This document shows, piece by piece, positions 9,274 through 17,868 of a stretch of DNA of 50,091 nt; positions within the stretch are counted from its first letter, which is position 1, and each line of letters starts with the position of its first letter. Origin of the DNA: Marine Group III euryarchaeote CG-Epi1 (GTDB taxonomy: Archaea; Thermoplasmatota; Poseidoniia; MGIII; CG-Epi1); NCBI GenBank assembly GCA_001875345.1, contig MIZA01000002.1, positions 1 to 50,091 on the forward strand, in the 5' to 3' direction. Both the position numbers and the translations under genes were made by a program. The notes under the pieces are model-generated. The model had not been told where the DNA came from and searched no databases. It saw only the letters and a program-made list of their open reading frames with translations.

Positions 9274-10995
9274 ATGCCTGAAATCCAAATTTTAGATGAG
9301 CACACTATCAACCAAATTGCTGCAGGTGAAGTAATTGAAAGGCCTGCATCTGTTGTTAAAGAACTTGTTGAAAATTCCCTAGATGCTGGTGCTAAAAATA
9401 TTTGGATTAGAATTGAGGAAGGCGGTACTTCTTTGATTGTTGTTAGAGATGATGGGAAGGGCATGGATCGAGCAGATGCTGAAAATGCATTCAAAAAACA
9501 CGCTACATCAAAAATAAGAGTATTTGATGATTTACAAAATGTCAATACATCTGGCTTTCGTGGAGAAGCTTTGCCTTCAATAGCCTCAATCTCAAGGCTT
9601 AGAATGTCGACCTGCACAAAAGATGACAACATAGGAACTCGAATAACTATAGAAGGCGAAAATGAAGTAGTTATCGAGGATTTAGCAACGCCTCAAGGAA
9701 CTAAAATTGAAGTTGCTGATTTATTTTTCAATACTCCCGTGAGATCGAAATATCTAAAAAGAGTGTCTACCGAACTCCAACATATTGTAAAGATAGTTAC
9801 TATAGAAGCTATCAGAAGACCGGATGTTTCTTTTACACTTACACACGGAGAGAGAAAGATAGTTGATGCTCCAGAATCTGATTTGAAAACAAGAATTGGT
9901 GTTCTTTTGGGAAATGATGCAGCTAAAGAATTAATTGAATTTAAGGGAGATAGTGAAGATTTCCAATTGAGAGGATTTTTAACAAAGCCTGCAATTTCAC
10001 GTAAGACTACTTCAGGACTATACCTTCACATTAATGGACGGCCTGTACAAGCTCGAAATATATGTTATTCAATTAAGGGTGCTTACGGTAGTTTGTTACA
10101 TGACGGTCATTTTCCACTAGGGGCTCTATTCATAGAAATCCCAAAAAATGATGTGGATGTGAACGTGCATCCCGCTAAAACAATAGTCAGAATAGCTAAA
10201 GAAGAAGTTGTTAGCAAAAAAATTAGAGTTGTAATTAACGAAACATTAGCTGAACATGCATTAATTGCACACGTGGATTTGAGTGATACTAAAACATTCA
10301 CTAGTATTGCAACTGCTAACGATAAGGTAAAACCAAGGCAATTGAATAATGTTGATTCCTTCCAACAAGAATTTGAAGTTGATTTTCACCAAAATGATGT
10401 TCAAGAGACAAATATGCCTACAATGCGCCCACTAGCACTTGTGGAAAATAAATACATAGTTGCCCTAGGTTTAGATGGAGTATTCATTATTGATTTTCAT
10501 GCTGCTCACGAAAGAGTAATGTATGAACGATTAAAAGATCAAATGAGATTTAAGAGAATAGGAAGCCAAAATTTGTTGGCTCCAATCTCTCTAGAATTAT
10601 CTAAAAGTGAAACAAATGCTTTCGAGAAGATGCTACCTGAAATAAATGAAATGGGATTTGAGGCCGAGAAATTTGGTCCTTCTTCGTTTATGATACGTAG
10701 CGTTCCTGCATTATTAGCTGGTTCCGAGCCGGACCGAATAAGAGAAGCTATCGATGATGTTGTTGAAAGTGGTTCAATGAAGTCCGCAGAGGATAGGCAT
10801 CAACATATGATGTACACTGTAGCTTGTCATTCTGCGCTTAGGGCTGGCGACAAGTTGTCAATGGCACAAATGGAATTTGTAATAAGGGAAATGGAATCTA
10901 TTCCAAATCCTTACGCTTGTGTTCACGGAAGACCTACAGTAATGACTATCACGCCCGATGAATTAGATAAAAAATTCAAGCGAAGCGGATTCTAA
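9274..10995 (+). CDS. mutL: DNA mismatch repair protein MutL (endonuclease-type)
   Basis: Couples mismatch recognition by MutS to strand incision. The N-terminal GHKL ATPase (about 1-330) has VVKELVENSLDAGA (motif I), DDGKGM (II) and TSGFRGEALPSIASIS (III). The C-terminal domain has the metal-endonuclease motif as DFHAAHERVMYE (the usual Gln of DQHA is Phe), plus ACHSALRAGD and CVHGRP, so it should be a nicking MutL. At 573 residues it has normal length. ATG at 9274 is preferred over the TTG three bases earlier because it gives the family start (MPEIQILDEHTINQIAAGEV). No mutS is in the window. The 3' end overlaps the next, convergent gene by 4 bases. Confidence 0.96.
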   Translation: MPEIQILDEHTINQIAAGEVIERPASVVKELVENSLDAGAKNIWIRIEEGGTSLIVVRDDGKGMDRADAENAFKKHATSKIRVFDDLQNVNTSGFRGEALPSIASISRLRMSTCTKDDNIGTRITIEGENEVVIEDLATPQGTKIEVADLFFNTPVRSKYLKRVSTELQHIVKIVTIEAIRRPDVSFTLTHGERKIVDAPESDLKTRIGVLLGNDAAKELIEFKGDSEDFQLRGFLTKPAISRKTTSGLYLHINGRPVQARNICYSIKGAYGSLLHDGHFPLGALFIEIPKNDVDVNVHPAKTIVRIAKEEVVSKKIRVVINETLAEHALIAHVDLSDTKTFTSIATANDKVKPRQLNNVDSFQQEFEVDFHQNDVQETNMPTMRPLALVENKYIVALGLDGVFIIDFHAAHERVMYERLKDQMRFKRIGSQNLLAPISLELSKSETNAFEKMLPEINEMGFEAEKFGPSSFMIRSVPALLAGSEPDRIREAIDDVVESGSMKSAEDRHQHMMYTVACHSALRAGDKLSMAQMEFVIREMESIPNPYACVHGRPTVMTITPDELDKKFKRSGF

Positions 10996-13616
10996 TTACT
11001 ACTTGATTCTAAATTACCGAACTGGTATAGTAATGCTGGAAGCATAATTACTGCAGCTACAAATGATAGGAAAATCATTACTGCCATAATTAGTCCGAAG
11101 GTCACAAAGAGAGGCATAATTGATAGTGCAAGAACCATAAAACCAATGAAATCAGTGAACGCTGACATTGCAACATTATTGCCTGTTTCATCTAAACTTT
11201 CCTCCATCCAGTCTTCTTGAGAACCTGATGGGTTCTCAAATCGTGCTTCACGTACTCTTTGCACCATATGAATTGCATAATCTACCCCGAGACCTATTGC
11301 CAAACTAGATATCTGAACAGTGACCAAATTTACTGGAGTATCAGATAATACCATCCCTCCTCTGAGCCACAGTGTTATTGCAATTACAGGAAGAATAGTA
11401 ATCAGACTTAATCTTACATCCCTTAGAACTATAAGTACAATTATGAAAGCTAGAACAATCGCAACTACCAAGCTTTCTTGGAAACTATCTGTAATTTCTA
11501 GCATGTAGACATATCTTTCATAGCTCAAACCTGCAACTGTAACTGATACTCCGTCAATTTCTTCTAAACCAGAAGCTGACTTTTCTAAATCTTCTTTTAA
11601 GTCCATCATAGAACCATAGATATCATCGGGTCTTTCTACCTGGAACCAAGACCTAGCCATAGTTACGTTTCCATCTTCAATAAGATATAATTCTCTAGCT
11701 TCAGACGGTGAAATCCTAAAAGTACCTTCTAGATTAACTGTACCATTTCTGTAAACATCATTTAGAACTTTAGAAATTTCATCGTCGGATGTTGGGAAAC
11801 CAGTTTGAGGATCAACAGTTTCTGGAACATAACCCGTACCAGGAACATTAAGAGCTAAAAGTGATTGAGTACGTACAACATAAGGAATACTACCAAGCCA
11901 AGTTGCACTTGGGCTATATGTGGCAACATCTTGCTCCATATTGTCAATCTGCACTACGGTCTCATAACTGGCGAGATTTTCTCCTTCAATTAGATAGTAC
12001 CCCGGTTCTCCGTTCTCGGTAAAGGTTGCCTGACCTAATGAGACGGTCTGAATGAACCTAGAATCATTGTCTGCATAATCTTTAACGTCAAATCTAGACT
12101 CTGGATTGCCAAGTACTAATGGTGATAAGGCAACACTAATTATCAAGAAGATTACTAACATTGGCATTGATCTGCTCGCCATCAATGAAGATAACTTTTT
12201 GACGCTAAAAAATTGACCCATGGTAGAAGGTTCAGAACTTGATTCTTTAGGAGGAATTATACTTCTAAGAACCGGAACAAAAACACCCATAATGAGATAA
12301 GCTTGAATAATTCCCAATGGACCTAGTATTCCCCATTCGAATAAGTCTGGAATTTCGCTTAGGGTAGCTGTACCAAAAGCAACTACGGTAGTAACTGTAG
12401 CTACACCTAAGGCAGGAAGAAGAGACTTAATTGCTGCAAATGCACCTAGTATACTAGCTTCTCTAGGATGGCTAGAAAATATAGGGTTCTCTAAAGTTAG
12501 TCTACGCCACCTTGTAAGGCTGTGAATAACAAAATCCACGCCTAAAGCGAGCATCAAAATCGGTAGCATTGCGGCTAATTGAGTCTGAGGGAACCCAAGC
12601 CAAAACGAATTGGCTGTCATACATATCATGACAAGAGCTAAACCTAAGCCACTTACAAGAACGTCAAGAACATTTCTAAAGTAGAAAGACAATAATGCAA
12701 CCATAAGGAAAAATGAAAGACCAATAAGTGGAGCTGTTGAATTAATCTGATCTTCAAGTTCTAATCCAAATGCTAGATAGGAATAAAAGTTAACTTCTTC
12801 ATCAGAATCTAAGTCTTCTAGATAAAATGCATCTACCTTTTGTTCCCAATATTCAAAATGCTCATAGTCTCCCCTTTGCCTTGGATAATCTGCATAGAGT
12901 CTTGAAGAATTAGCCTCACCGACCATTGAAAATCCTTTAGATTTCCACTCAGTACCTGACTGAGCAATGAAAGCTGTAGCATTACCGAACTCATCCTTTG
13001 GCTTGACACAGCCATCATCTCCCAAAACACACAAATCTGGAGAAACTATATTTCTGTACGGAAACGACCCATCATCGGCTTGAAAATTAAAAAGTGAATT
13101 TAGGACAATAGTTAGGTGCTCTTGATCTGCGCTTTCAAAGTTAGGGCCTGTGTAACCAATTGCAGATGTTAATGGCGTTTCATTGTTCATTATGGAGCGA
13201 ACCGTGTCTGCAATCCCCCAAATAGATGATAATTCATTTTGTGAAGTTTGCCAGTTAAATTTAATATCAAAATATTGACTAGTTACATTATCTGCTCTGA
13301 GATTATCATTACGCTCTACAGTCTCCCTGAAAACATCCATTTTTAGAGTATTGTGATCTTCTGAGTCTAATGAATTACCCATTACAATCTGGAAAATAAG
13401 CCAGTATTCCTCTGGCATGCTTTCCTCTGCCCTGTCGGATGCTTTCCAAACATCGCTGTCAGGATAAGAGAACTCTTCCCTTTGACTCATTTCTCTTCCT
13501 AAATCTGGAGAGAAACCTGCAAAGATAAAAAGAAAGAAAGCAAAGAAGGCAAACATCGAAAGTTGCCAGCGTTTTAGCGATGAATACGCGCCACTCATGG
13601 GTGATTTCTGATGCAC
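10992..13616 (-). CDS. RND/MMPL-superfamily transporter
   Basis: An 874-residue membrane protein with the duplicated RND layout: one N-terminal span (about 18-34), a large outside loop (about 37-285), five spans, a second outside loop (about 490-670) and five more spans. Each membrane half carries GVD(F/Y)xIH (near residues 358 and 777), the charged helix typical of MMPL/sterol-sensing RND pumps. Probably moves lipids or hydrophobic compounds using the proton gradient; the substrate is unknown. The longest frame starts at a GTG (13616), but a TATA-like site at 13619-13628 places transcription at about 13598, where the seventh codon is ATG; that is the likelier start. Downstream of the cupin-like gene on the same strand. 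Confidence 0.88.
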   Translation of the reverse strand: MHQKSPMSGAYSSLKRWQLSMFAFFAFFLFIFAGFSPDLGREMSQREEFSYPDSDVWKASDRAEESMPEEYWLIFQIVMGNSLDSEDHNTLKMDVFRETVERNDNLRADNVTSQYFDIKFNWQTSQNELSSIWGIADTVRSIMNNETPLTSAIGYTGPNFESADQEHLTIVLNSLFNFQADDGSFPYRNIVSPDLCVLGDDGCVKPKDEFGNATAFIAQSGTEWKSKGFSMVGEANSSRLYADYPRQRGDYEHFEYWEQKVDAFYLEDLDSDEEVNFYSYLAFGLELEDQINSTAPLIGLSFFLMVALLSFYFRNVLDVLVSGLGLALVMICMTANSFWLGFPQTQLAAMLPILMLALGVDFVIHSLTRWRRLTLENPIFSSHPREASILGAFAAIKSLLPALGVATVTTVVAFGTATLSEIPDLFEWGILGPLGIIQAYLIMGVFVPVLRSIIPPKESSSEPSTMGQFFSVKKLSSLMASRSMPMLVIFLIISVALSPLVLGNPESRFDVKDYADNDSRFIQTVSLGQATFTENGEPGYYLIEGENLASYETVVQIDNMEQDVATYSPSATWLGSIPYVVRTQSLLALNVPGTGYVPETVDPQTGFPTSDDEISKVLNDVYRNGTVNLEGTFRISPSEARELYLIEDGNVTMARSWFQVERPDDIYGSMMDLKEDLEKSASGLEEIDGVSVTVAGLSYERYVYMLEITDSFQESLVVAIVLAFIIVLIVLRDVRLSLITILPVIAITLWLRGGMVLSDTPVNLVTVQISSLAIGLGVDYAIHMVQRVREARFENPSGSQEDWMEESLDETGNNVAMSAFTDFIGFMVLALSIMPLFVTFGLIMAVMIFLSFVAAVIMLPALLYQFGNLESSSN

Positions 13617-13618
13617 TG

Positions 13619-13628
13619 TAATTAAAGG
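13619..13628 (-). promoter_or_regulatory. TATA-like box of the RND transporter gene
   Basis: CCTTTAATTA on the minus strand, centred about 25 bases before the in-frame ATG at 13598. It supports that ATG over the upstream GTG at 13616. Confidence 0.4.
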
Positions 13629-13635
13629 TATTTAC

Positions 13636-14133
13636 CTAATGCTCAATAGCTGGAATTAGTTGGGATACAAAATGCTCATACTCATCTCCCAAATGAATGT
13701 AACATCTGACCCAAGGATAAAATCTTCCGTCTTGTGCTTTAATGAATCTCCAAACATGACCTTCGCCTTCTAAGTCCTCTGCAAGTAGAATGTCTCCTCT
13801 ACGAATTACAACCTTGTGCTCAGAATCATCCGAATCAACTCCACAACTTTTGAACTCCAGACAACCGCTCAAAGAAAGTACTAATTGCCTTCTAGGTGCC
13901 GTATGAGCTAATTTGGGGCCTTCACCTTCTACATTTTCTGGAACTGGAGTAACCGCAAATTGTGTTTTGACATCACCTGAATTATCGCCTAAGTTCTTGT
14001 TCACTAATAAAGATGAAAATAAACCTACAGAACCTAAACCTGTCTTCGGTTCTATGGGAATTTGCATCTTGGCAAATCTAGTGTGCCCACTACTGTCAGT
14101 ATACATTCTGACTACTGGTATACCCTCTGTCAT
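13636..14133 (-). CDS. Cupin-fold protein of unknown role
   Basis: A 165-residue soluble protein. The segment from about residue 75 to 135 (APRRQLVLSLSGCLEF, then RRGDILLAEDLEGEGHVWRF) has the cupin spacing: a conserved strand ending in a Gly turn, then GD-x-hydrophobic, then a His-containing strand. It resembles small cupins that follow a substrate mimic or regulate metabolism, but the metal ligands are not clear and no reaction can be named. The start codon sits in the loop of a perfect 9-base inverted repeat (14122-14143) and a TATA-like site lies at 14151-14160. The downstream neighbour is the RND transporter. Confidence 0.75.
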   Translation of the reverse strand: MTEGIPVVRMYTDSSGHTRFAKMQIPIEPKTGLGSVGLFSSLLVNKNLGDNSGDVKTQFAVTPVPENVEGEGPKLAHTAPRRQLVLSLSGCLEFKSCGVDSDDSEHKVVIRRGDILLAEDLEGEGHVWRFIKAQDGRFYPWVRCYIHLGDEYEHFVSQLIPAIEH

Positions 14134-14143
14134 AACAGAGGGT
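14122..14143. promoter_or_regulatory. Perfect 9+9 inverted repeat over the cupin gene start
   Basis: ACCCTCTGT (14122-14130) and ACAGAGGGT (14135-14143) are exact reverse complements separated by CATA. The start codon (14131-14133 on the minus strand) occupies the centre. With a TATA box about 24 bases upstream, the dyad covers the predicted transcription start, the classic position for a repressor operator. The alternative, an mRNA hairpin hiding the start codon, would need transcription to begin upstream of 14143. Confidence 0.6.
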
Positions 14144-14150
14144 TACCAAC

Positions 14151-14160
14151 CAGTTATTTA
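14151..14160 (-). promoter_or_regulatory. TATA-like box of the cupin gene
   Basis: TAAATAACTG on the minus strand, about 24 bases before the ATG at 14133, immediately upstream of the inverted repeat. Confidence 0.4.
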
Positions 14161-14163
14161 GGT

Positions 14164-17100
14164 TTAGTGGATTCTGCGGCGTAGACCAGCTGCGCCAACC
14201 AAAACCAATGAACCGAATACGAAACCAAGGCTTGGTACTTCTTCGTCTTCTATTGCTTGTTGAACTGGATCATCTGTTCCATTACCAACTGTAACTTGAC
14301 CAACCATACCCAATTGCGCATGAGGTGCACATACATAGTAGTGTACTTTGTTATCTTCTGTGAATGTGTGCCTGAAATCAACGGTCATTGCAGGTTCGCC
14401 GCTACTGAATCCAAAGTCAATTGCTGTTAAATTTGAAGTTGAATCGTATTCTCCTTCTAACTCAACTACATTGTGTGCCATTGCTGCATCTTCCCATTGC
14501 CAGCATACAGTTTCACCTACTTTAATTGTTAGCTTAACAGGATCGAAAGCCATACCATCGGCTGATAATCCAACTACGACGTCACAATCTGGTTGTGGTT
14601 CTGCTTTGGCAAAGGTAATATTTACTGGACCTGAACCGGTCATAACTCCTTCGTCATCTACATCACAGTTATCGCAACTAATGAATTCATATCCTTCAAG
14701 CATTTCAATTTTTAATGTCCAAACTTGTTCATCTTCGAATGGAATGTGTGCCTCATGAGTATCCAATGAATTATCTACACCATCGAAAGAAATCTTGAAC
14801 TCAAAAGTACAAGTCAAAGGTTGACCTGCGTTGTCGTCGATATTTCCTAACAAGTGAGGATCATCTGCTGAAGGTCTGCAGTCATCTCCTGCATCTTGTG
14901 GATCTTGAATTCCAATGATTCCGTCAAGAAGTGCTGGATTGTCATCGTTGTCATTATCATCGTGGTCATCATGGTCTCCATGGTCATCATGGTCTCCGTG
15001 GTCGCCATGGTCATCATGATGATCATTGTGGTCATCGTGGTCTCCATTGTGGCCATCATCAAGCATGGATATTGCTTTATCAAGTACACATTGTGCGACA
15101 TCATTGTCTACATTTTCAGGATCTCCACCACACATTTCTAAGAAATCATCAACAGTCCATTCTTCCTCATTCTCGTCATAGTAATATTCATCATTGAACC
15201 AGTCTACAATTGCCTGAAGGTCATTAGTACTGTCCCAGCTTGAAACATCAAAGTAGTCGAGTGTCATGGAACTGCCATCATGGTGGTCATCATGGTGGTC
15301 ATCATGGTGGTCGAAGAAGCCTTCGTCAGCCATTGCATATAGTATATCTGCTATGTTATCTGCTGCCATTGTTGCGTTCATGTCACCATCTTCGTAGGCT
15401 GTCATATTTTCCATAAGTGCAATAAGAAGCACCATTCCATCGAACATGTCATCACAGTCCATTTCGTTACCATCGTCATCGTAACAACTATATTCATATT
15501 CTGGATAAGGCATGTGTATTCTATCATTACCTTCGACTAATGTCTCGGTCCCATTATCATAGCTAAAGTAAGCATTGTGAACTTTGCCATCCCACTCTGA
15601 TACAGTTGTACCATCGGAAGTCTGGACCATATTCATGAATAAGACGTCATGATATCCATCAAATGCTGTAACTAATGTGTAATTTCCTGGAGTCAAGTCA
15701 ACATCCATAATAGCTCTGTTACAGTCTTCCATGCTGTCTGGACATTCTGGGTCATTATTGTAGTCTGCTGATGCTGAACCAACTAATCCAGATTCTGTAT
15801 CTGAAGAATCGAAGTTCTCATACAAGTAGATAGAGGGAGAAGAGCCATAACAGTAGTCGTATTCTCCGTCTCTATCATAATCATGACAACCTGTAGAATA
15901 AGACACAAATGTTCCTTCGAATCCGTCTTCGCCTACGGCAAATGCACGTTCGTCATAGAGTACAAAATTACCTAGTATATTGCCATCATCTAGACTCATC
16001 ACTTCTGAAAAGTCTGCCATTGGGTGATCGTCAGTAACATTTCCTGACATGTTCATTGATGTACCATCTTGCATGTGCATAGTATGCATGTAGTTACCAG
16101 TTTCACAGTCCATTTCCTCATCACCATGTGAGTAGCATTCTCCTACTGTTACCAAGGTGTAAGTATTTCCTGCCACTAAATTAACAGGTATGAAATTGCT
16201 ACAATCGGTGAAAGTTTTGTTATCGTCTCCCCAGTAACAATTGTAAACTTCAGCACCCACGAAAGCTTCGTGATCTGGAGTTAACTCAGTTCCAAGAGAA
16301 TCTCCTGTAAATTCGCCTGACAACAGGTAGATGCTTCCGTGCCAATAATCCGAGCCAGAGTAATATTCATCTTCTCCGTCTTCACAATCATAATACCCAT
16401 CATTAACTTGGTAAATCCAGATTACGTCTCCATCATGACAATCAAACCAATTAACAGGTTCACCTTCACAATCTTCATCATCTGCTTCCTGACAATCATC
16501 TGAAGTGTCATCTGGTGTATTACTGTCATACCATTGCTCGTCTGCACCATCTTCACAGTCAGCCCCTCCATCATTTACAAAATAAAATGAAATTTCATCT
16601 CCATTACCGCAGATGAAACTTGGTGATTCATGGTACTCCTCAACAAATTCTGAATAAATTTTTGCAATACCGTCCATTTCTGAGGTAAAAGTATAGAAAT
16701 CATATTTTCCTTGACCCCAATCGTTTGATGGTCCTCCATCGGTTCCATCGTCATCATCATTAAACATACTTTGGATGGCGTCGTTTGCTATGAATTCTTC
16801 AGCTGAGATATCTCCATCTTCATATGCGAACATTACAAAGAAGAAATTATTATCATCGTCATCGAAATCACATGCGCCTGGATTATCATTACAGAAATCA
16901 TACATCATTCTTTGGCATGACATTCCTGCCATATTATTGTCTTGACAATCTTCCATCATATCACATTCGTCATCGGTAAGACCTGGTGGACAGCTCCATC
17001 CATCATGACCGTTATGATCGCCGTGGCCGTCGTGGTCATCATGATCATCGTCATCTCCCATCATCAAGAAGTGTTCATAACAGTCTTCTGTGATTTCACC

Positions 17101-17757
17101 TGGATTGCCACCCATCATATCTTCGCACATTTCTGCTAAATCTTCTCTAAAGTCGTTAGACTCATCTACAGGATAATCGCCTTCTATAGTTACTAACCAA
17201 TCTCCTAAACTTTCCATTTTAATGTGTACACGGAAGTTTTCAAGATCCCAATTATCATCACCGCGGTCATCTCCATCATTAGGTCCACTATTTGCTGAAA
17301 CCCACATTAATCCTGCTTCATTACAAGCTTCTGGAGTAGTTATTGAAAAATCAACTTCATGGGTGTCAATGTCATAACATACCATCATTGTATCAGGTCC
17401 ATCATCGGGACTTGTAACATCTGAAACAAATCGCTGGTACTCATTTTCGTCTATGACTCCATCTTCGCCGCTGTATTGATCAAAGATACCTCTACATTGC
17501 TCCTCAGATTGGTCTTCTGGACAAATAGCCATCAATTCGTTAAATTCTATAGTTCCGTTACCATTTTCATCTAAATCTGAAAATGATGGAAGACCGTGGT
17601 TATCATGATCTCCATTATCGTCATCATGATCGTGGTCATGTTCTTCATCGTCATGATTTTCGTGGTCTGCACTTGCATTGTAAGCTGGGATAGCTACAAA
17701 TGCACTCAATACCATCATGAAAATTACTGCTAGCGCTGCTAGTCTACTTATGTTCAT
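14164..17757 (-). CDS. Surface protein: EF-hand, Asp/His-rich repeats, C-terminal plastocyanin domain
   Basis: A 1197-residue secreted protein. Residues 1-30 are a signal peptide. An Asp/His-rich stretch (about 31-55) precedes a textbook EF-hand loop at 63-74 (D-N-N-G-I-E at loop positions 1, 3, 5, 6, 8, 12) and a degenerate second one near 95-106. Long acidic regions follow, with repeated His-Asp-Asp clusters. Near residues 1060-1165 is a type-1 copper domain: AHNV supplies a His and YYVCAPHAQLGM the Cys, His and Met. The tail (VPSLGF, hydrophobic span, RRR) looks like a surface-sorting signal. The TATA box at 17779-17786 supports a leaderless start. Likely binds Ca and Cu at the cell surface; electron transfer or metal buffering is inference. 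The copper domain closely resembles that of the next protein upstream. Confidence 0.88.
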   Translation of the reverse strand: MNISRLAALAVIFMMVLSAFVAIPAYNASADHENHDDEEHDHDHDDDNGDHDNHGLPSFSDLDENGNGTIEFNELMAICPEDQSEEQCRGIFDQYSGEDGVIDENEYQRFVSDVTSPDDGPDTMMVCYDIDTHEVDFSITTPEACNEAGLMWVSANSGPNDGDDRGDDNWDLENFRVHIKMESLGDWLVTIEGDYPVDESNDFREDLAEMCEDMMGGNPGEITEDCYEHFLMMGDDDDHDDHDGHGDHNGHDGWSCPPGLTDDECDMMEDCQDNNMAGMSCQRMMYDFCNDNPGACDFDDDDNNFFFVMFAYEDGDISAEEFIANDAIQSMFNDDDDGTDGGPSNDWGQGKYDFYTFTSEMDGIAKIYSEFVEEYHESPSFICGNGDEISFYFVNDGGADCEDGADEQWYDSNTPDDTSDDCQEADDEDCEGEPVNWFDCHDGDVIWIYQVNDGYYDCEDGEDEYYSGSDYWHGSIYLLSGEFTGDSLGTELTPDHEAFVGAEVYNCYWGDDNKTFTDCSNFIPVNLVAGNTYTLVTVGECYSHGDEEMDCETGNYMHTMHMQDGTSMNMSGNVTDDHPMADFSEVMSLDDGNILGNFVLYDERAFAVGEDGFEGTFVSYSTGCHDYDRDGEYDYCYGSSPSIYLYENFDSSDTESGLVGSASADYNNDPECPDSMEDCNRAIMDVDLTPGNYTLVTAFDGYHDVLFMNMVQTSDGTTVSEWDGKVHNAYFSYDNGTETLVEGNDRIHMPYPEYEYSCYDDDGNEMDCDDMFDGMVLLIALMENMTAYEDGDMNATMAADNIADILYAMADEGFFDHHDDHHDDHHDGSSMTLDYFDVSSWDSTNDLQAIVDWFNDEYYYDENEEEWTVDDFLEMCGGDPENVDNDVAQCVLDKAISMLDDGHNGDHDDHNDHHDDHGDHGDHDDHGDHDDHDDNDNDDNPALLDGIIGIQDPQDAGDDCRPSADDPHLLGNIDDNAGQPLTCTFEFKISFDGVDNSLDTHEAHIPFEDEQVWTLKIEMLEGYEFISCDNCDVDDEGVMTGSGPVNITFAKAEPQPDCDVVVGLSADGMAFDPVKLTIKVGETVCWQWEDAAMAHNVVELEGEYDSTSNLTAIDFGFSSGEPAMTVDFRHTFTEDNKVHYYVCAPHAQLGMVGQVTVGNGTDDPVQQAIEDEEVPSLGFVFGSLVLVGAAGLRRRIH
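14940..15058. repeat. Low-complexity Asp/His codon repeat
   Basis: Near-tandem copies of a short unit (plus strand: ggtcatcatggtctccatgg and variants) encode His-Asp-Asp/Gly-Asp-His runs in the surface protein. The triplet periodicity also opens the antisense frames here. Confidence 0.8.
15275..15313. repeat. Second Asp/His codon repeat, 12-base units
   Basis: catcatggtggt repeats about three times, encoding HHDDHHDDHHD. It is a separate His-rich cluster in the same protein. Confidence 0.75.
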
Positions 17758-17778
17758 GACTCTTTCTAGAAATGAGCG

Positions 17779-17786
17779 TATATATA
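17779..17786 (-). promoter_or_regulatory. TATA box of the EF-hand/cupredoxin gene
   Basis: TATATATA, centred 25-26 bases before the ATG at 17757; no Shine-Dalgarno follows, so a leaderless start is expected. Confidence 0.65.
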
Positions 17787-17797
17787 GATTCAGTTTA

Positions 17798-17815
17798 TTT
17801 TAGGCAGGCCTAAAA
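17798..17815. promoter_or_regulatory. Perfect 8+8 dyad upstream of the cupredoxin promoter
   Basis: TTTTAGGC-AG-GCCTAAAA is an exact palindrome with a 2-base centre, 12 bases upstream of the TATA box. Its half-site (TTAGG/CCTAA) resembles operators of DtxR/MntR-type metal-responsive regulators. Binding by such a protein is inference from that resemblance and from the metal-binding product downstream. Confidence 0.55.
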
Positions 17816-17833
17816 ATAACAGAATACACTGTT

Positions 17834-17853
17834 GGGAGCGGGTGAGCGCTCCC
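17834..17853. terminator. GC-rich hairpin after the fasciclin gene
   Basis: GGGAGCG and CGCTCCC form a perfect 7-base stem with a 6-base loop, starting 15 bases after the stop of the minus-strand gene at 17869. No T-run follows on the minus strand, so it is a possible 3' stabiliser or pause hairpin rather than a clear intrinsic terminator. Confidence 0.4.
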
Positions 17854-17868
17854 TTGTGTGTGTTGTCT

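Noticed and set aside
14847-15197. Overlapping Met/His/Val-rich frames on both strands
   Set aside because: They arise from the short codon repeat for Asp/His in the surface protein and have no independent start signals.
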